From Gammaproteobacteria bacterium 45_16_T64 (GTDB taxonomy: Bacteria; Pseudomonadota; Gammaproteobacteria; Pseudomonadales; Ketobacteraceae): a stretch of DNA of 64,000 nt. Of this stretch, positions 57,267 through 64,000 are shown one piece after another; position 1 is the first letter of the stretch, and the number at the start of each line of letters is the position of its first letter. Both the position numbers and the translations under genes were made by a program. Under the pieces are notes generated by a model, which saw nothing but the letters and a program-made list of their open reading frames with translations, had not been told where the DNA came from and made no database searches. Location: the NCBI GenBank assembly GCA_002162955.1, contig MABD01000035.1, forward strand, positions 62,001 to 126,000, read 5' to 3'.

Positions 57267-58417
57267 TTTTTGGAATCTATATCCTACGAATCACCACGTT
57301 TATTATGCTTTTCTTTTCACTACCCACCCATGCTCATCAATTAAGTGACAGTTACCTACGAATCACTGCCACTGATGAAAACCCGAAATATATTGCACGC
57401 TGGCATCTCGGTATAAAAGATCTTGAAATGGCCGTTGGAATCGATAAAAACCATGACGGGGATATCACTTGGGGTGAAGTATTGGATCAAGAAAACACTA
57501 TAATTCAATACGCACGGTCTTCACTTGATGTACAACAGCAATCACTATCCTGCCCGCTGGAAATTTCTCCCATTGCGCTCGACAGATTAAACAGCGGAAT
57601 ATTTATCGCATTGGATATGACCCTATTGTGCTCTTCCAATGCACCAATCAGTATCCGTTATACTCCGTTATTCGCATTAGACCAATCGCATCGCGGTATT
57701 GTGACTTATATCGATACCAAAGGTGAACACGTCAGTGTTATCGGCCCTGACAATACAACACTTGTGTTACATACCCCTGAAAACAGCACATGGGTTACCT
57801 TTTGGCAATTTATCAAACAAGGCATTTGGCATATCTGGATTGGCTTCGACCACATTCTATTTCTATTGGCATTACTACTACCCTCGGTACTCAGCAGACA
57901 TCACAATAGGTGGATAGCTCGGACTAATGTTAAGCCAGTATTTACTGATGTATTGGCCATTGTTACCACATTTACCATTGCCCATTCAATCACCTTGCTG
58001 GCCGCAACACTGCAATGGATCACATTACCGATCGACATTGTAGAAATTATCATTGCTTTATCCGTAGGCATCGCGGGTCTTCACATGCTTTACCCCATTG
58101 CACATCAACGCCGTTGGGTATTTGCATTTGGTTTTGGCCTTATCCATGGGTTTGGTTTTGCCAGCGTACTGGGTGACCTTAACTTACCCTCACAGGCATT
58201 TTGGTCCAGTATCATTGGGTTTAATCTCGGTGTGGAAGTCGGGCAATTGGTTATCGTTGGGGCCCTATTGCCTCTCATCTATGGCATACGGGGTACAACG
58301 ATTTATCGGCAATGGATTCTACCGACAAGTGCTTGTTTGATGATAATTATTGGCACGCTATGGGCCGTAGAGCGTAGTTTCTCAATGGAGCTTATTAATT
58401 GGGTTGCACGGATTTAA
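57263..58417 (+). CDS. HupE/UreJ family membrane protein with an EF-hand-like loop
   Basis: 384 residues. Signal peptide (ends near HAHQ), a soluble domain of about 160 residues, then six or seven membrane helices of the HupE/UreJ_2 type with IWHIWIGFDHILFLLALLLP, TIAHSITLLAA and FGLIHGFGFASVLGDL. The in-membrane His/Asp residues suggest metal transport, as in nickel permeases HupE/UreJ. The soluble domain contains a 12-residue calcium loop DKNHDGDITWGE. No hydrogenase or urease genes are near, so the metal and purpose are open. Last gene of the ECF-controlled operon. Confidence 0.85.
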   Translation: MIFGIYILRITTFIMLFFSLPTHAHQLSDSYLRITATDENPKYIARWHLGIKDLEMAVGIDKNHDGDITWGEVLDQENTIIQYARSSLDVQQQSLSCPLEISPIALDRLNSGIFIALDMTLLCSSNAPISIRYTPLFALDQSHRGIVTYIDTKGEHVSVIGPDNTTLVLHTPENSTWVTFWQFIKQGIWHIWIGFDHILFLLALLLPSVLSRHHNRWIARTNVKPVFTDVLAIVTTFTIAHSITLLAATLQWITLPIDIVEIIIALSVGIAGLHMLYPIAHQRRWVFAFGFGLIHGFGFASVLGDLNLPSQAFWSSIIGFNLGVEVGQLVIVGALLPLIYGIRGTTIYRQWILPTSACLMIIIGTLWAVERSFSMELINWVARI

Positions 58418-58442
58418 CCAGTACCGACAACCCAACGCAGTA

Positions 58443-59018
58443 TTATTCGTGATTGATAAAAAATAGGATCTCCTGCTTATTAGGATGATCCTTTAACCAA
58501 GTTCGAATTTTTTTCGCCTCGGCCAACTCACTTTCGGAAACAGACTTCAATAGACGTTGATCACGTAAATCTTCTGTCGCTTGCTTACGTATTTTACGCT
58601 GCCACTCTTCTGTAAATACACTGGGCATTTTTCGGTTAAGCTCTAAAGACTTCAGTAATTCCCATTCGCCTCCATCCAACCATGCTTCATCACAGCTACG
58701 GCATAAATCAAGGCGATTATTGATATCACCACTGATTTTGTATTTTATCATGAGCTTTTTACATTTAGGGCAGGCCATCGCACTACGGCTATCGTTTATC
58801 TCTTCTGCCGAACTCTCTTTACTATCCTTAATCCCATTCGCTTCTTCAACCGATGTATGATCACAGGATGCCGCCACCGGTGCAGTACGTTCAACCCAAT
58901 CACGATAATAGAGTAGTGATACAATCGCTCCCGAACATGCGGAGCAACCCATTGCAGATAACCCTTGCTCTAGTTTGGTGGGATGTAACGGTATGGATTT
59001 ACACTTAGGACACTGCAT
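58443..59018 (-). CDS. Protein with two TFIIB-type zinc-ribbon domains
   Basis: 191 residues. Two zinc-ribbon modules: CPKCKSIPL...CSACSG (3-29) and CPKCKKLMIKYKISGDI...LCRSCDEAWLDGGEWELL (about 85-125), matching the zf-TFIIB family. C-terminal 60 residues are charged and helical. Soluble; function unknown. Converges with the HupE/UreJ gene, 25 bases apart. Confidence 0.82.
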   Translation of the reverse strand: MQCPKCKSIPLHPTKLEQGLSAMGCSACSGAIVSLLYYRDWVERTAPVAASCDHTSVEEANGIKDSKESSAEEINDSRSAMACPKCKKLMIKYKISGDINNRLDLCRSCDEAWLDGGEWELLKSLELNRKMPSVFTEEWQRKIRKQATEDLRDQRLLKSVSESELAEAKKIRTWLKDHPNKQEILFFINHE

Positions 59019-59046
59019 GAATTTTTTTCCTTATTTAACAAACCGT

Positions 59047-59676
59047 TTATGGCATATTATCACGTTTACCAAATTGGTAGTGACCCGTAATAGGGTAACG
59101 AAATAACATATCGCCGACTTCTGGCCCTCGACCAATATTATGAACCACAAGTGGCCTTTGGTTATCGTTCGAGCGCCGAGAAATAATAATGCCAATGTGC
59201 GGCAGATTGCCCGGTAACATCCACGTGACCAAATCCCCCTGTTGATAATCGTTACCTTTCTGCGTCACGGGTAACTGTTTACCAAAACGAGAAAAGAAGC
59301 GCTGAAGATTCGGCACGCGCCGATGATCAATGTTAGCGTCGGGTCGCGTTAAACCCCATATCCGCTTTGAAGGATAGGCATCAAAATTTGCTTTCATATC
59401 CTCATGAACCAATTGCTGTAAATCAAGGTTTAACGCACGATAAGATCGAATAACCACATCAGTACAGACCCCTATCGTGTCCGGTACATCGCCATTAGGG
59501 TAGGGGATACGTAAATACGCACCGTCATATCTCACGGAATGGGTGGTTCGCTCCAGTGCAGCCGCTTCCAATGCATCAGTCATCGGGTCCGCATAGGCAT
59601 AACCTCCATAGTAAAATAGAGAACAAACACTGAGGAGTAAACGTAGACTAGCGCGCCACATTGAGGTTACCGCCAT
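59047..59676 (-). CDS. DUF1287 family exported protein (NlpC/P60-like fold)
   Basis: 209 residues with a signal peptide ending near AYA-DP. Recognised by GVCTDVVIRSYRALNLDLQQ, with a likely catalytic Cys, and by a His in LPHIGIIISRR, plus QQGDLVTWMLPG. The arrangement suggests a cysteine hydrolase acting on peptides or cell wall in the periplasm; activity is inferred from fold similarity. Thirteen bases downstream of the DUF2007 gene on the same strand. Confidence 0.85.
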   Translation of the reverse strand: MAVTSMWRASLRLLLSVCSLFYYGGYAYADPMTDALEAAALERTTHSVRYDGAYLRIPYPNGDVPDTIGVCTDVVIRSYRALNLDLQQLVHEDMKANFDAYPSKRIWGLTRPDANIDHRRVPNLQRFFSRFGKQLPVTQKGNDYQQGDLVTWMLPGNLPHIGIIISRRSNDNQRPLVVHNIGRGPEVGDMLFRYPITGHYQFGKRDNMP

Positions 59677-59688
59677 TTCTCTCGACTC

Positions 59689-60492
59689 CTAATAAGCAGT
59701 AAAGTGAGACGTCCCAGATACCTCACCGTTTTTGTCATATTGATATAAGGTATCGAAGTGTCCATCACCATCACTATCGAATTCCGCTTTTACTAACCGA
59801 AAGCCGTCAAAATACTGAACCTTAATGGGTTTACCGGTATCAGGTGAGAACAATCGCGTTTTTGTCAAAACCCCATGACGATACTCCATTTGAAGATCCT
59901 TAATGCCATCACCCACCGTATCCGATTCGGAGCGTACTTTTTGATCATGTTCAAAATCAGTCAGTGTTTCAAAACTGCCATTGAAATCTTCATCGGATTC
60001 TGAGGAGATAAGGCGACCAGACCTCTCAAAATGGAAACGTTTATCAACTCGCCCATCAAGGTTTCGATCATATTCTGTTCGAGTTACTGCGCCATTCTCG
60101 GTGAAATGTTGTTCATCCAATGATCCATCATTATTGTAATCCACACCTTGTTTTACAATGGCCGTATTATCAAAAATCGACAGGAAAATCACACCACAAA
60201 TAAACCCAACTAAACCTGACCCCCATGAGTATCCAGATTCCGACGAACTACCGCCCTTGGCATGACTAAAACGTTCGGATTGATGCTTATCCCATTCTTG
60301 AATAATTTCGCGAGCCACGACATAGTCTTCTTCCTCGACCATCACCCGTACCACGCCACCTACCTGCAACTCGCCTGCCCCCCCTTGCAGATATTCACCA
60401 TCAATTCGACCAGACAAATCTGCCTGTTCTAAAAGATTCAATATCATATGCGCTTCTAACGCACTGGAGGCCTCATACACCAATCGCATCAT
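59689..60492 (-). CDS. DUF2007 protein with membrane helix and calcium-loop repeats
   Basis: About 267 residues from ATG at 60492 (MMRLVYEAS); the frame is open 16 codons upstream. Residues 1-75 form a DUF2007 domain (YEASSALEAHMILNLLEQAD), a small ferredoxin-like signal-transducing fold. One hydrophobic helix follows (LVGFICGVIFLSIF, about 93-107). The rest carries tandem Asp-rich loops: DYNNDGSLDE, DRNLDGRVDK, DEDFNGSFE, DTVGDGIKD and DSDGDGHFD, spaced about 22-25 residues apart, as in calcium-binding repeats. I do not know a named family with this full architecture. Confidence 0.75.
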   Translation of the reverse strand: MMRLVYEASSALEAHMILNLLEQADLSGRIDGEYLQGGAGELQVGGVVRVMVEEEDYVVAREIIQEWDKHQSERFSHAKGGSSSESGYSWGSGLVGFICGVIFLSIFDNTAIVKQGVDYNNDGSLDEQHFTENGAVTRTEYDRNLDGRVDKRFHFERSGRLISSESDEDFNGSFETLTDFEHDQKVRSESDTVGDGIKDLQMEYRHGVLTKTRLFSPDTGKPIKVQYFDGFRLVKAEFDSDGDGHFDTLYQYDKNGEVSGTSHFTAY

Positions 60493-60558
60493 GCCGTTAC
60501 CATTATGAGTTGTGCGCCATAAAGGTGCATTCAGCAACAAATAACGACACCATAGAAA

Positions 60559-60888
60559 TTAATGCTCTGTTGTCACAGAAAACAAATTAATAACCACAAC
60601 ACCTGCAACAATCAACGACATACCAAGCATCGCGGGTACATCAGGAATCTGCTTATAAAACACAGCACCTGCCGCAGTCACTAATACAACCCCTAACCCA
60701 GCCCAAACGGCGTAGGTAACACCTACAGGCATCGAACGCAGCACAAGAGCCAATAAATAAAGTGAAAGACCATATCCTAAAATAACGATTGCACTAGGAA
60801 TCGGTTTGGTAAATTCTTCCGATGCCTTGATTGCACTCGTCGCGGCCACTTCGGTTATTATCGCTAAAACCAAATATACATAAGCCAT
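60559..60888 (-). CDS. Small multidrug resistance (SMR) exporter, EmrE/Qac type
   Basis: 109 residues, four membrane helices. The essential Glu lies at position 13 (LAIITEVAATSAIKAS), and TYAVWAGLGVV is the SMR family motif with Trp. Sequence features fit the Qac/EmrE branch, which exports quaternary ammonium cations with protons as a dimer, rather than the guanidinium (Gdx/SugE) branch. No guanidine riboswitch is evident upstream. Confidence 0.92.
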   Translation of the reverse strand: MAYVYLVLAIITEVAATSAIKASEEFTKPIPSAIVILGYGLSLYLLALVLRSMPVGVTYAVWAGLGVVLVTAAGAVFYKQIPDVPAMLGMSLIVAGVVVINLFSVTTEH

Positions 60889-61025
60889 ATTATTTTCCTT
60901 TCTTATTATATCTCTTCCATTTGACGTTATATCTTTTGTAAAAAAATTCGGGCAGTATTAAAAAAATGTCCTACAAAAATCGCCCAATAGAACGCAACCA
61001 CAAATATTCCGACCCAACGTAAATG

Positions 61026-61063
61026 CTAATACTAGTAAGACATTAACACTAACCTAATATTAG
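61026..61063. repeat. Pair of near-identical 10-bp palindromes
   Basis: CTAATACTAG (61026-61035) and CTAATATTAG (61054-61063) differ at one base; the second is a perfect palindrome. They lie in the gap between the SMR gene and the divergent 64-residue ORF and could be a two-site operator. Confidence 0.4.
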
Positions 61064-61102
61064 TCAAAAGCATAAGCAATCAAAAAGCGATTTTTTTTAA
61101 TT

Positions 61103-61297
61103 ATGAACCCTAAAAATCGGAAGCCTATTGATAATCGCCCCATGAGTGAACAATATCAATTCACCCAAGGGGACGCAATTATCTCGCGGGAACAACAAAA
61201 AGAAATTAAACGGAAACAACAAAAACGGCTCCAGCACTGGGGGGGTAGCCTGCTATTCATTTTAGGACTTGTTGCCCTCTATAACCTATTGGCTTAA
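61103..61297 (+). CDS. Small single-span membrane protein
   Basis: 64 residues: a polar, basic N-terminal half (EQQKEIKRKQQKRLQHW) and one C-terminal hydrophobic helix (GSLLFILGLVALYNLL). Charge placement suggests the N terminus stays in the cytoplasm. No clear ribosome site before the ATG at 61103. Overlaps the convergent GH5 stop by four bases. Function unknown. Confidence 0.6.
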   Translation: MNPKNRKPIDNRPMSEQYQFTQGDAIISREQQKEIKRKQQKRLQHWGGSLLFILGLVALYNLLA

Positions 61298-62733
61298 TCA
61301 GTAATTTCTACCACCACATCACCATTGGTAGGGGAAGCACAATGAAGCACAACCCCTTTCAGCTGACAGGCCACACCGGTCGAAAGGATCAGTTTCTTGT
61401 TGTCCATAAACCCCATCGGCAGATAAATTTCCGTTGTCCCTAATAAAGGGTTGTTAACCCAATGAAAACGTAAAGAATTTGCATTAATTTCAAAATCTAC
61501 CACATCACCTGCAATAGCCTGTGGATAAGCGGTGGGAACGAAATTATCCCGCAATTGACCGTGGCTATCCACAATACTCAGATCCTCGTGATTCCAACCG
61601 TCTTTTGTCTCTTCTTGCCATGTAGGCGTGTAGTTCCATTGGGTTCCTGAATAAAGCCCACTATTTAACCAGCGGTTATAAGCGCTCATATAACCTTTTA
61701 CATTCACAGTATCCGCCGGGGCGCCGTATTCCCCAATCAACAATGGTACATTCCATTGTGCTGCATGGGCTGCCATTCTATCTAGAGGCCCAGCTGGGTC
61801 CACGCCTATCCAAGCCGACGACAATAGGACGAACGGATCATAATAATGGGGGGCATATACAAAGTTATCAAACATCGGCTTGTCAATATTATTGCCTAGC
61901 GCCCCAGAAGAGACTAACGCATGGGGCGGCACAAACAAGATACTTTCAGGGTGGCGCGAACGAATTGCTGCACCGACTTTATTAAACAAATCGGCTAACT
62001 CTTCGTTAGTACCCCACGGCTCATTCATAAGTTCATAGCCAATCACATTAGGGTGAGCAGACATTCGATCCGCAACTGTCTTCGCCATATCAATATATCG
62101 AGATCTAGCACCTTCAATATCCCTATGAAAATACAACCATGTTTTATGATGAGAGATATCAAAAATCATATCGGTTCCCCAGCTCTCGCAGGATTCACCG
62201 TTATCGGGTTCTTTCAACGGCACTGTTGAGGTCACTGCCCATGCAGGAAAACCTTCACCACACCCCTTTACAGAAAAACGAGAAAACGCATCTTGATGAA
62301 AGTCCACAATAACATAAAGACCCTGTTCTGCTGCCCACTCAACCACTTGTTCGTAATATGCCAAATATGCCTCTTCATAATCACAGCGAGTAGGCTCAAA
62401 CGCCTCCCAGGTAAAGAGTAAACGTAACGTATTGATTCCCCACTCCGGTAACGGGTCAAACATCACAGAAGAAGTAAGTGGCGTAAAAGGGGGTATTTTT
62501 GAATCCCCAGAAGTATTCACGCCCCGCAAGATGACCTCCCGACCTTGCTGATCTTTAATCTGTTGCCCATCCACATAGAGCATTGCAGAATTCGATTGCA
62601 CTGAGCCATATTCAGATATATCGCAGCTAACCACATCCACTACTTCCTCATTGCCGATACAACCTTGTAAGGCAAAGGTCACTATTATTCCTAATAGAGT
62701 TTTGTAAAAAGAATTGATATGGTAAAAATTCAT
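61294..62733 (-). CDS. GH5 family glycoside hydrolase lipoprotein (endoglycoceramidase-like)
   Basis: 479 residues. Lipoprotein signal peptide with LQGC; (beta/alpha)8 GH5 domain from about 50 to 390. Acid/base Glu in GYELMNEPWG and nucleophile Glu in LLIGEYGAP; also IVDFHQDAFSRF and FVYAPHYYDPF. The motif set and the C-terminal beta domain (about 395-479) resemble endoglycoceramidase-type members, which cleave the glycan from glycosphingolipids; other beta-glucosides remain possible. Attached to a membrane as a lipoprotein. Divergent from the Crp/Fnr-type regulator. Confidence 0.85.
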   Translation of the reverse strand: MNFYHINSFYKTLLGIIVTFALQGCIGNEEVVDVVSCDISEYGSVQSNSAMLYVDGQQIKDQQGREVILRGVNTSGDSKIPPFTPLTSSVMFDPLPEWGINTLRLLFTWEAFEPTRCDYEEAYLAYYEQVVEWAAEQGLYVIVDFHQDAFSRFSVKGCGEGFPAWAVTSTVPLKEPDNGESCESWGTDMIFDISHHKTWLYFHRDIEGARSRYIDMAKTVADRMSAHPNVIGYELMNEPWGTNEELADLFNKVGAAIRSRHPESILFVPPHALVSSGALGNNIDKPMFDNFVYAPHYYDPFVLLSSAWIGVDPAGPLDRMAAHAAQWNVPLLIGEYGAPADTVNVKGYMSAYNRWLNSGLYSGTQWNYTPTWQEETKDGWNHEDLSIVDSHGQLRDNFVPTAYPQAIAGDVVDFEINANSLRFHWVNNPLLGTTEIYLPMGFMDNKKLILSTGVACQLKGVVLHCASPTNGDVVVEITD

Positions 62734-62828
62734 TGTGCCGCTCTCTCCTATGATGTCGATTTTTCACCATATTAAAACAAACCCTAGGTGCAAGACTGCC
62801 ACCCATGTGACATTTGCTAAGAGAAACC

Positions 62829-63566
62829 ATGACAACCAACAATAATAAAATCAAGATTATGGAAGACCTAAAACAACACCCTCTATTTAATGCCACCGCG
62901 ATACTTACCGACCCGCAGCTCAATACACTAAGAAAACGCGCGTTTAATCACGGAGATGTTATTTATCAGCCGGGAGATACGCCGGAGTACGTGTATCTCA
63001 TCACTCAAGGCTCCATTAAATTTGAATTCACCACCAGCAGCGGGCAAGAAGTGTTTGTTGAACACGTAACTAAAGGGTTTATTGTGGGCGAACTCGAAAT
63101 ACTTTCGGGATTCAGCTACCAGAGTATTGCCATCGCTAAACAGGCCACCCAATTAATCCTGATACCCAAAAATACACTATTGCATTTTATGCAATCTCAC
63201 CCAGACTTCTCTCTAAAGTTCAGCAAACAATTAGCAACCAATTTCTTTCTCTATCAAGCGCTCAGCGCCGAGCGGGAACGGTCCAACTTAAAAACGAAGA
63301 TTGCCAATAGTTTGATGAGTCTTGGACTCCGCTTTGGTCTTAGAACAGAAAAAGGCATATCCATTAAGATATCCCATAGTGAATTATCCGATATGATCAA
63401 TGCCAGTCGACAGCGAGTGAACATGCAACTCAAGGATTGGGAGAACTCCCATATTCTCTACTGCCAATACGGCGAGATTATTATTAAAAATATGGATGCC
63501 CTTCAACAGTATACCCATGTACTTACTGAATTAATTAATGAACAGAGTTTAACGCCTTATACATAA
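62829..63566 (+). CDS. Crp/Fnr family transcriptional regulator
   Basis: About 245 residues from ATG at 62829 (AAGAGA seven bases upstream). N-terminal cyclic-nucleotide-binding fold at about 20-130 (FNHGDVIYQPGDTPEYVYLI, HVTKGFIVGELEILSG) and a C-terminal Crp-type winged helix (SHSELSDMINASRQRVNMQL). It lacks the N-terminal Cys cluster of FNR, and the cNMP contact Arg is not obvious, so the ligand is unclear. The neighbouring GH5 gene shares its 95-base upstream region and is a candidate target. Confidence 0.88.
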   Translation: MTTNNNKIKIMEDLKQHPLFNATAILTDPQLNTLRKRAFNHGDVIYQPGDTPEYVYLITQGSIKFEFTTSSGQEVFVEHVTKGFIVGELEILSGFSYQSIAIAKQATQLILIPKNTLLHFMQSHPDFSLKFSKQLATNFFLYQALSAERERSNLKTKIANSLMSLGLRFGLRTEKGISIKISHSELSDMINASRQRVNMQLKDWENSHILYCQYGEIIIKNMDALQQYTHVLTELINEQSLTPYT

Positions 63567-63572
63567 ATAGGA

Positions 63573-63935
63573 TCAATACGATACCCACACTTTGATAAAT
63601 CGAAAGGTCAATACTACAAGCGCGAAGGACACTGAAATAAATACCAAGCCCACTAGATAGAGCATCGCCCTAGAAAATCGGATCTTTATTCTACGTAAAA
63701 ATTTGTCCGTCGCTACGGGCTTCTGAGGAATATTGCTGAAAATGGAAAGTAACGCAATAAACAGCATCGACCAAATCGTACCCAGCACACTGGGAATTAG
63801 CAATGCATCCTGCTCCTTTCCACCTACCATCAGTAGCGCATAAAAAAACAGACTCAAACACGCTACCCCTGATATATAAACCAATGGCTTTAGCCAATAC
63901 AAGTTCTCTGACAATCGACCTAATTTTTCAATCAT
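63573..63935 (-). CDS. Small membrane protein, function unknown
   Basis: 120 residues with three hydrophobic segments (LVYISGVACLSLFFYALLM, GTIWSMLFIALLSIFS, MLYLVGLVFISVSFALVVL) and a basic loop KFLRRIKIRFSR between the second and third. No recognised family. ATG at 63935. The last 65 bases of the window beyond it show nothing. Confidence 0.65.
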   Translation of the reverse strand: MIEKLGRLSENLYWLKPLVYISGVACLSLFFYALLMVGGKEQDALLIPSVLGTIWSMLFIALLSIFSNIPQKPVATDKFLRRIKIRFSRAMLYLVGLVFISVSFALVVLTFRFIKVWVSY

Positions 63936-64000
63936 AGCTCATCCTTGAAATAATAATATTCATATCTACACTATGCTAATTTCATCAAAGTGATTATGTA

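Noticed and set aside
60889-61102. Possible guanidine riboswitch upstream of the SMR gene
   Set aside because: I see no paired ACGR-loop hairpins or ykkC-like core, and the protein is of the Qac rather than the guanidinium-exporting type.

Overview
The window is a dense piece of a gammaproteobacterial chromosome with moderate G+C (mid-40s percent by eye). I see no insertion sequence, phage gene, tRNA, rRNA or CRISPR array. Protein content (PolA, DsbA with cytochromes c4/c5, ZnuABC, PrlC, DprA, Def/Fmt/RsmB, TrkAH, a lipase with its foldase) points to the Pseudomonadales/Oceanospirillales group. From memory, gene order in two stretches matches the two flanks of the Pseudomonas aeruginosa origin: PA5487-PA5501 (dgcH, EEP phosphatase, dsbA, cc4, c5, engB, polA, znu) and PA0016-PA0025 (trkA, rsmB, fmt, def, LysM, dprA, tsaC, hemF, aroE). 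The species is therefore probably a marine relative of that group and the window probably lies near oriC, although dnaA is not in it.

Region by region. 1-5 kb: tail of a response-regulator receiver domain, a diguanylate cyclase, an EEP-family phosphatase, DsbA and cytochromes c4 and c5. 5-11 kb: engB facing a polA-DUF2237-selO unit, with a strong candidate small RNA between them at the Spot 42/ErsA position. 11-19 kb: a PLP decarboxylase, an HSL-type esterase, a YgjP-type metallopeptidase, DUF2782, DUF2797 and the zinc uptake genes znuA / znuCB. 18.7-23.3 kb: a lipoprotein, a DinF-type MATE exporter, yheV and prlC. 23.5-28.9 kb: aroE, hemF, tsaC, purE, dprA and a LysM protein, all on the minus strand. 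29-34.5 kb: def, fmt, rsmB, hrpB on the plus strand.

34.5-39.5 kb is accessory-looking and splits the usual rsmB-trkA neighbourhood: a lipase and its foldase arranged divergently around a sigma-54-type promoter, a UPF0149/SEC-C protein, a YafY/WYL regulator and a small GyrI-like protein. trkA-trkH follow.

The second half is rich in envelope systems. 42.7-48.3 kb is a three-gene operon: a fused transglutaminase-like/7TM/ATP-grasp protein, an anchored TPR protein and an outer-membrane barrel. 48.3-52.6 kb is a PqiA/LetA-PqiB/LetB-type lipid transport locus in which PqiA is split into two genes and PqiB carries six MCE domains. 52.7-58.4 kb is an ECF sigma factor/anti-sigma pair divergent from a DUF4331-lipoprotein-TPR-HupE/UreJ operon. 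Both transcription units carry the same promoter motif (TGCATCCAA, 14 bases, CGTA), so the sigma factor probably controls itself and this operon.

The last 5.5 kb hold a zinc-ribbon protein, a DUF1287 protein, a DUF2007 protein with calcium-loop repeats, an SMR exporter, a GH5 lipoprotein hydrolase, a Crp/Fnr-type regulator and small membrane proteins. Best candidates for undescribed biology are the fused ATP-grasp/TPR/barrel operon, the ECF-DUF4331-HupE regulon with its paired promoters, and the sRNA candidate beside engB.
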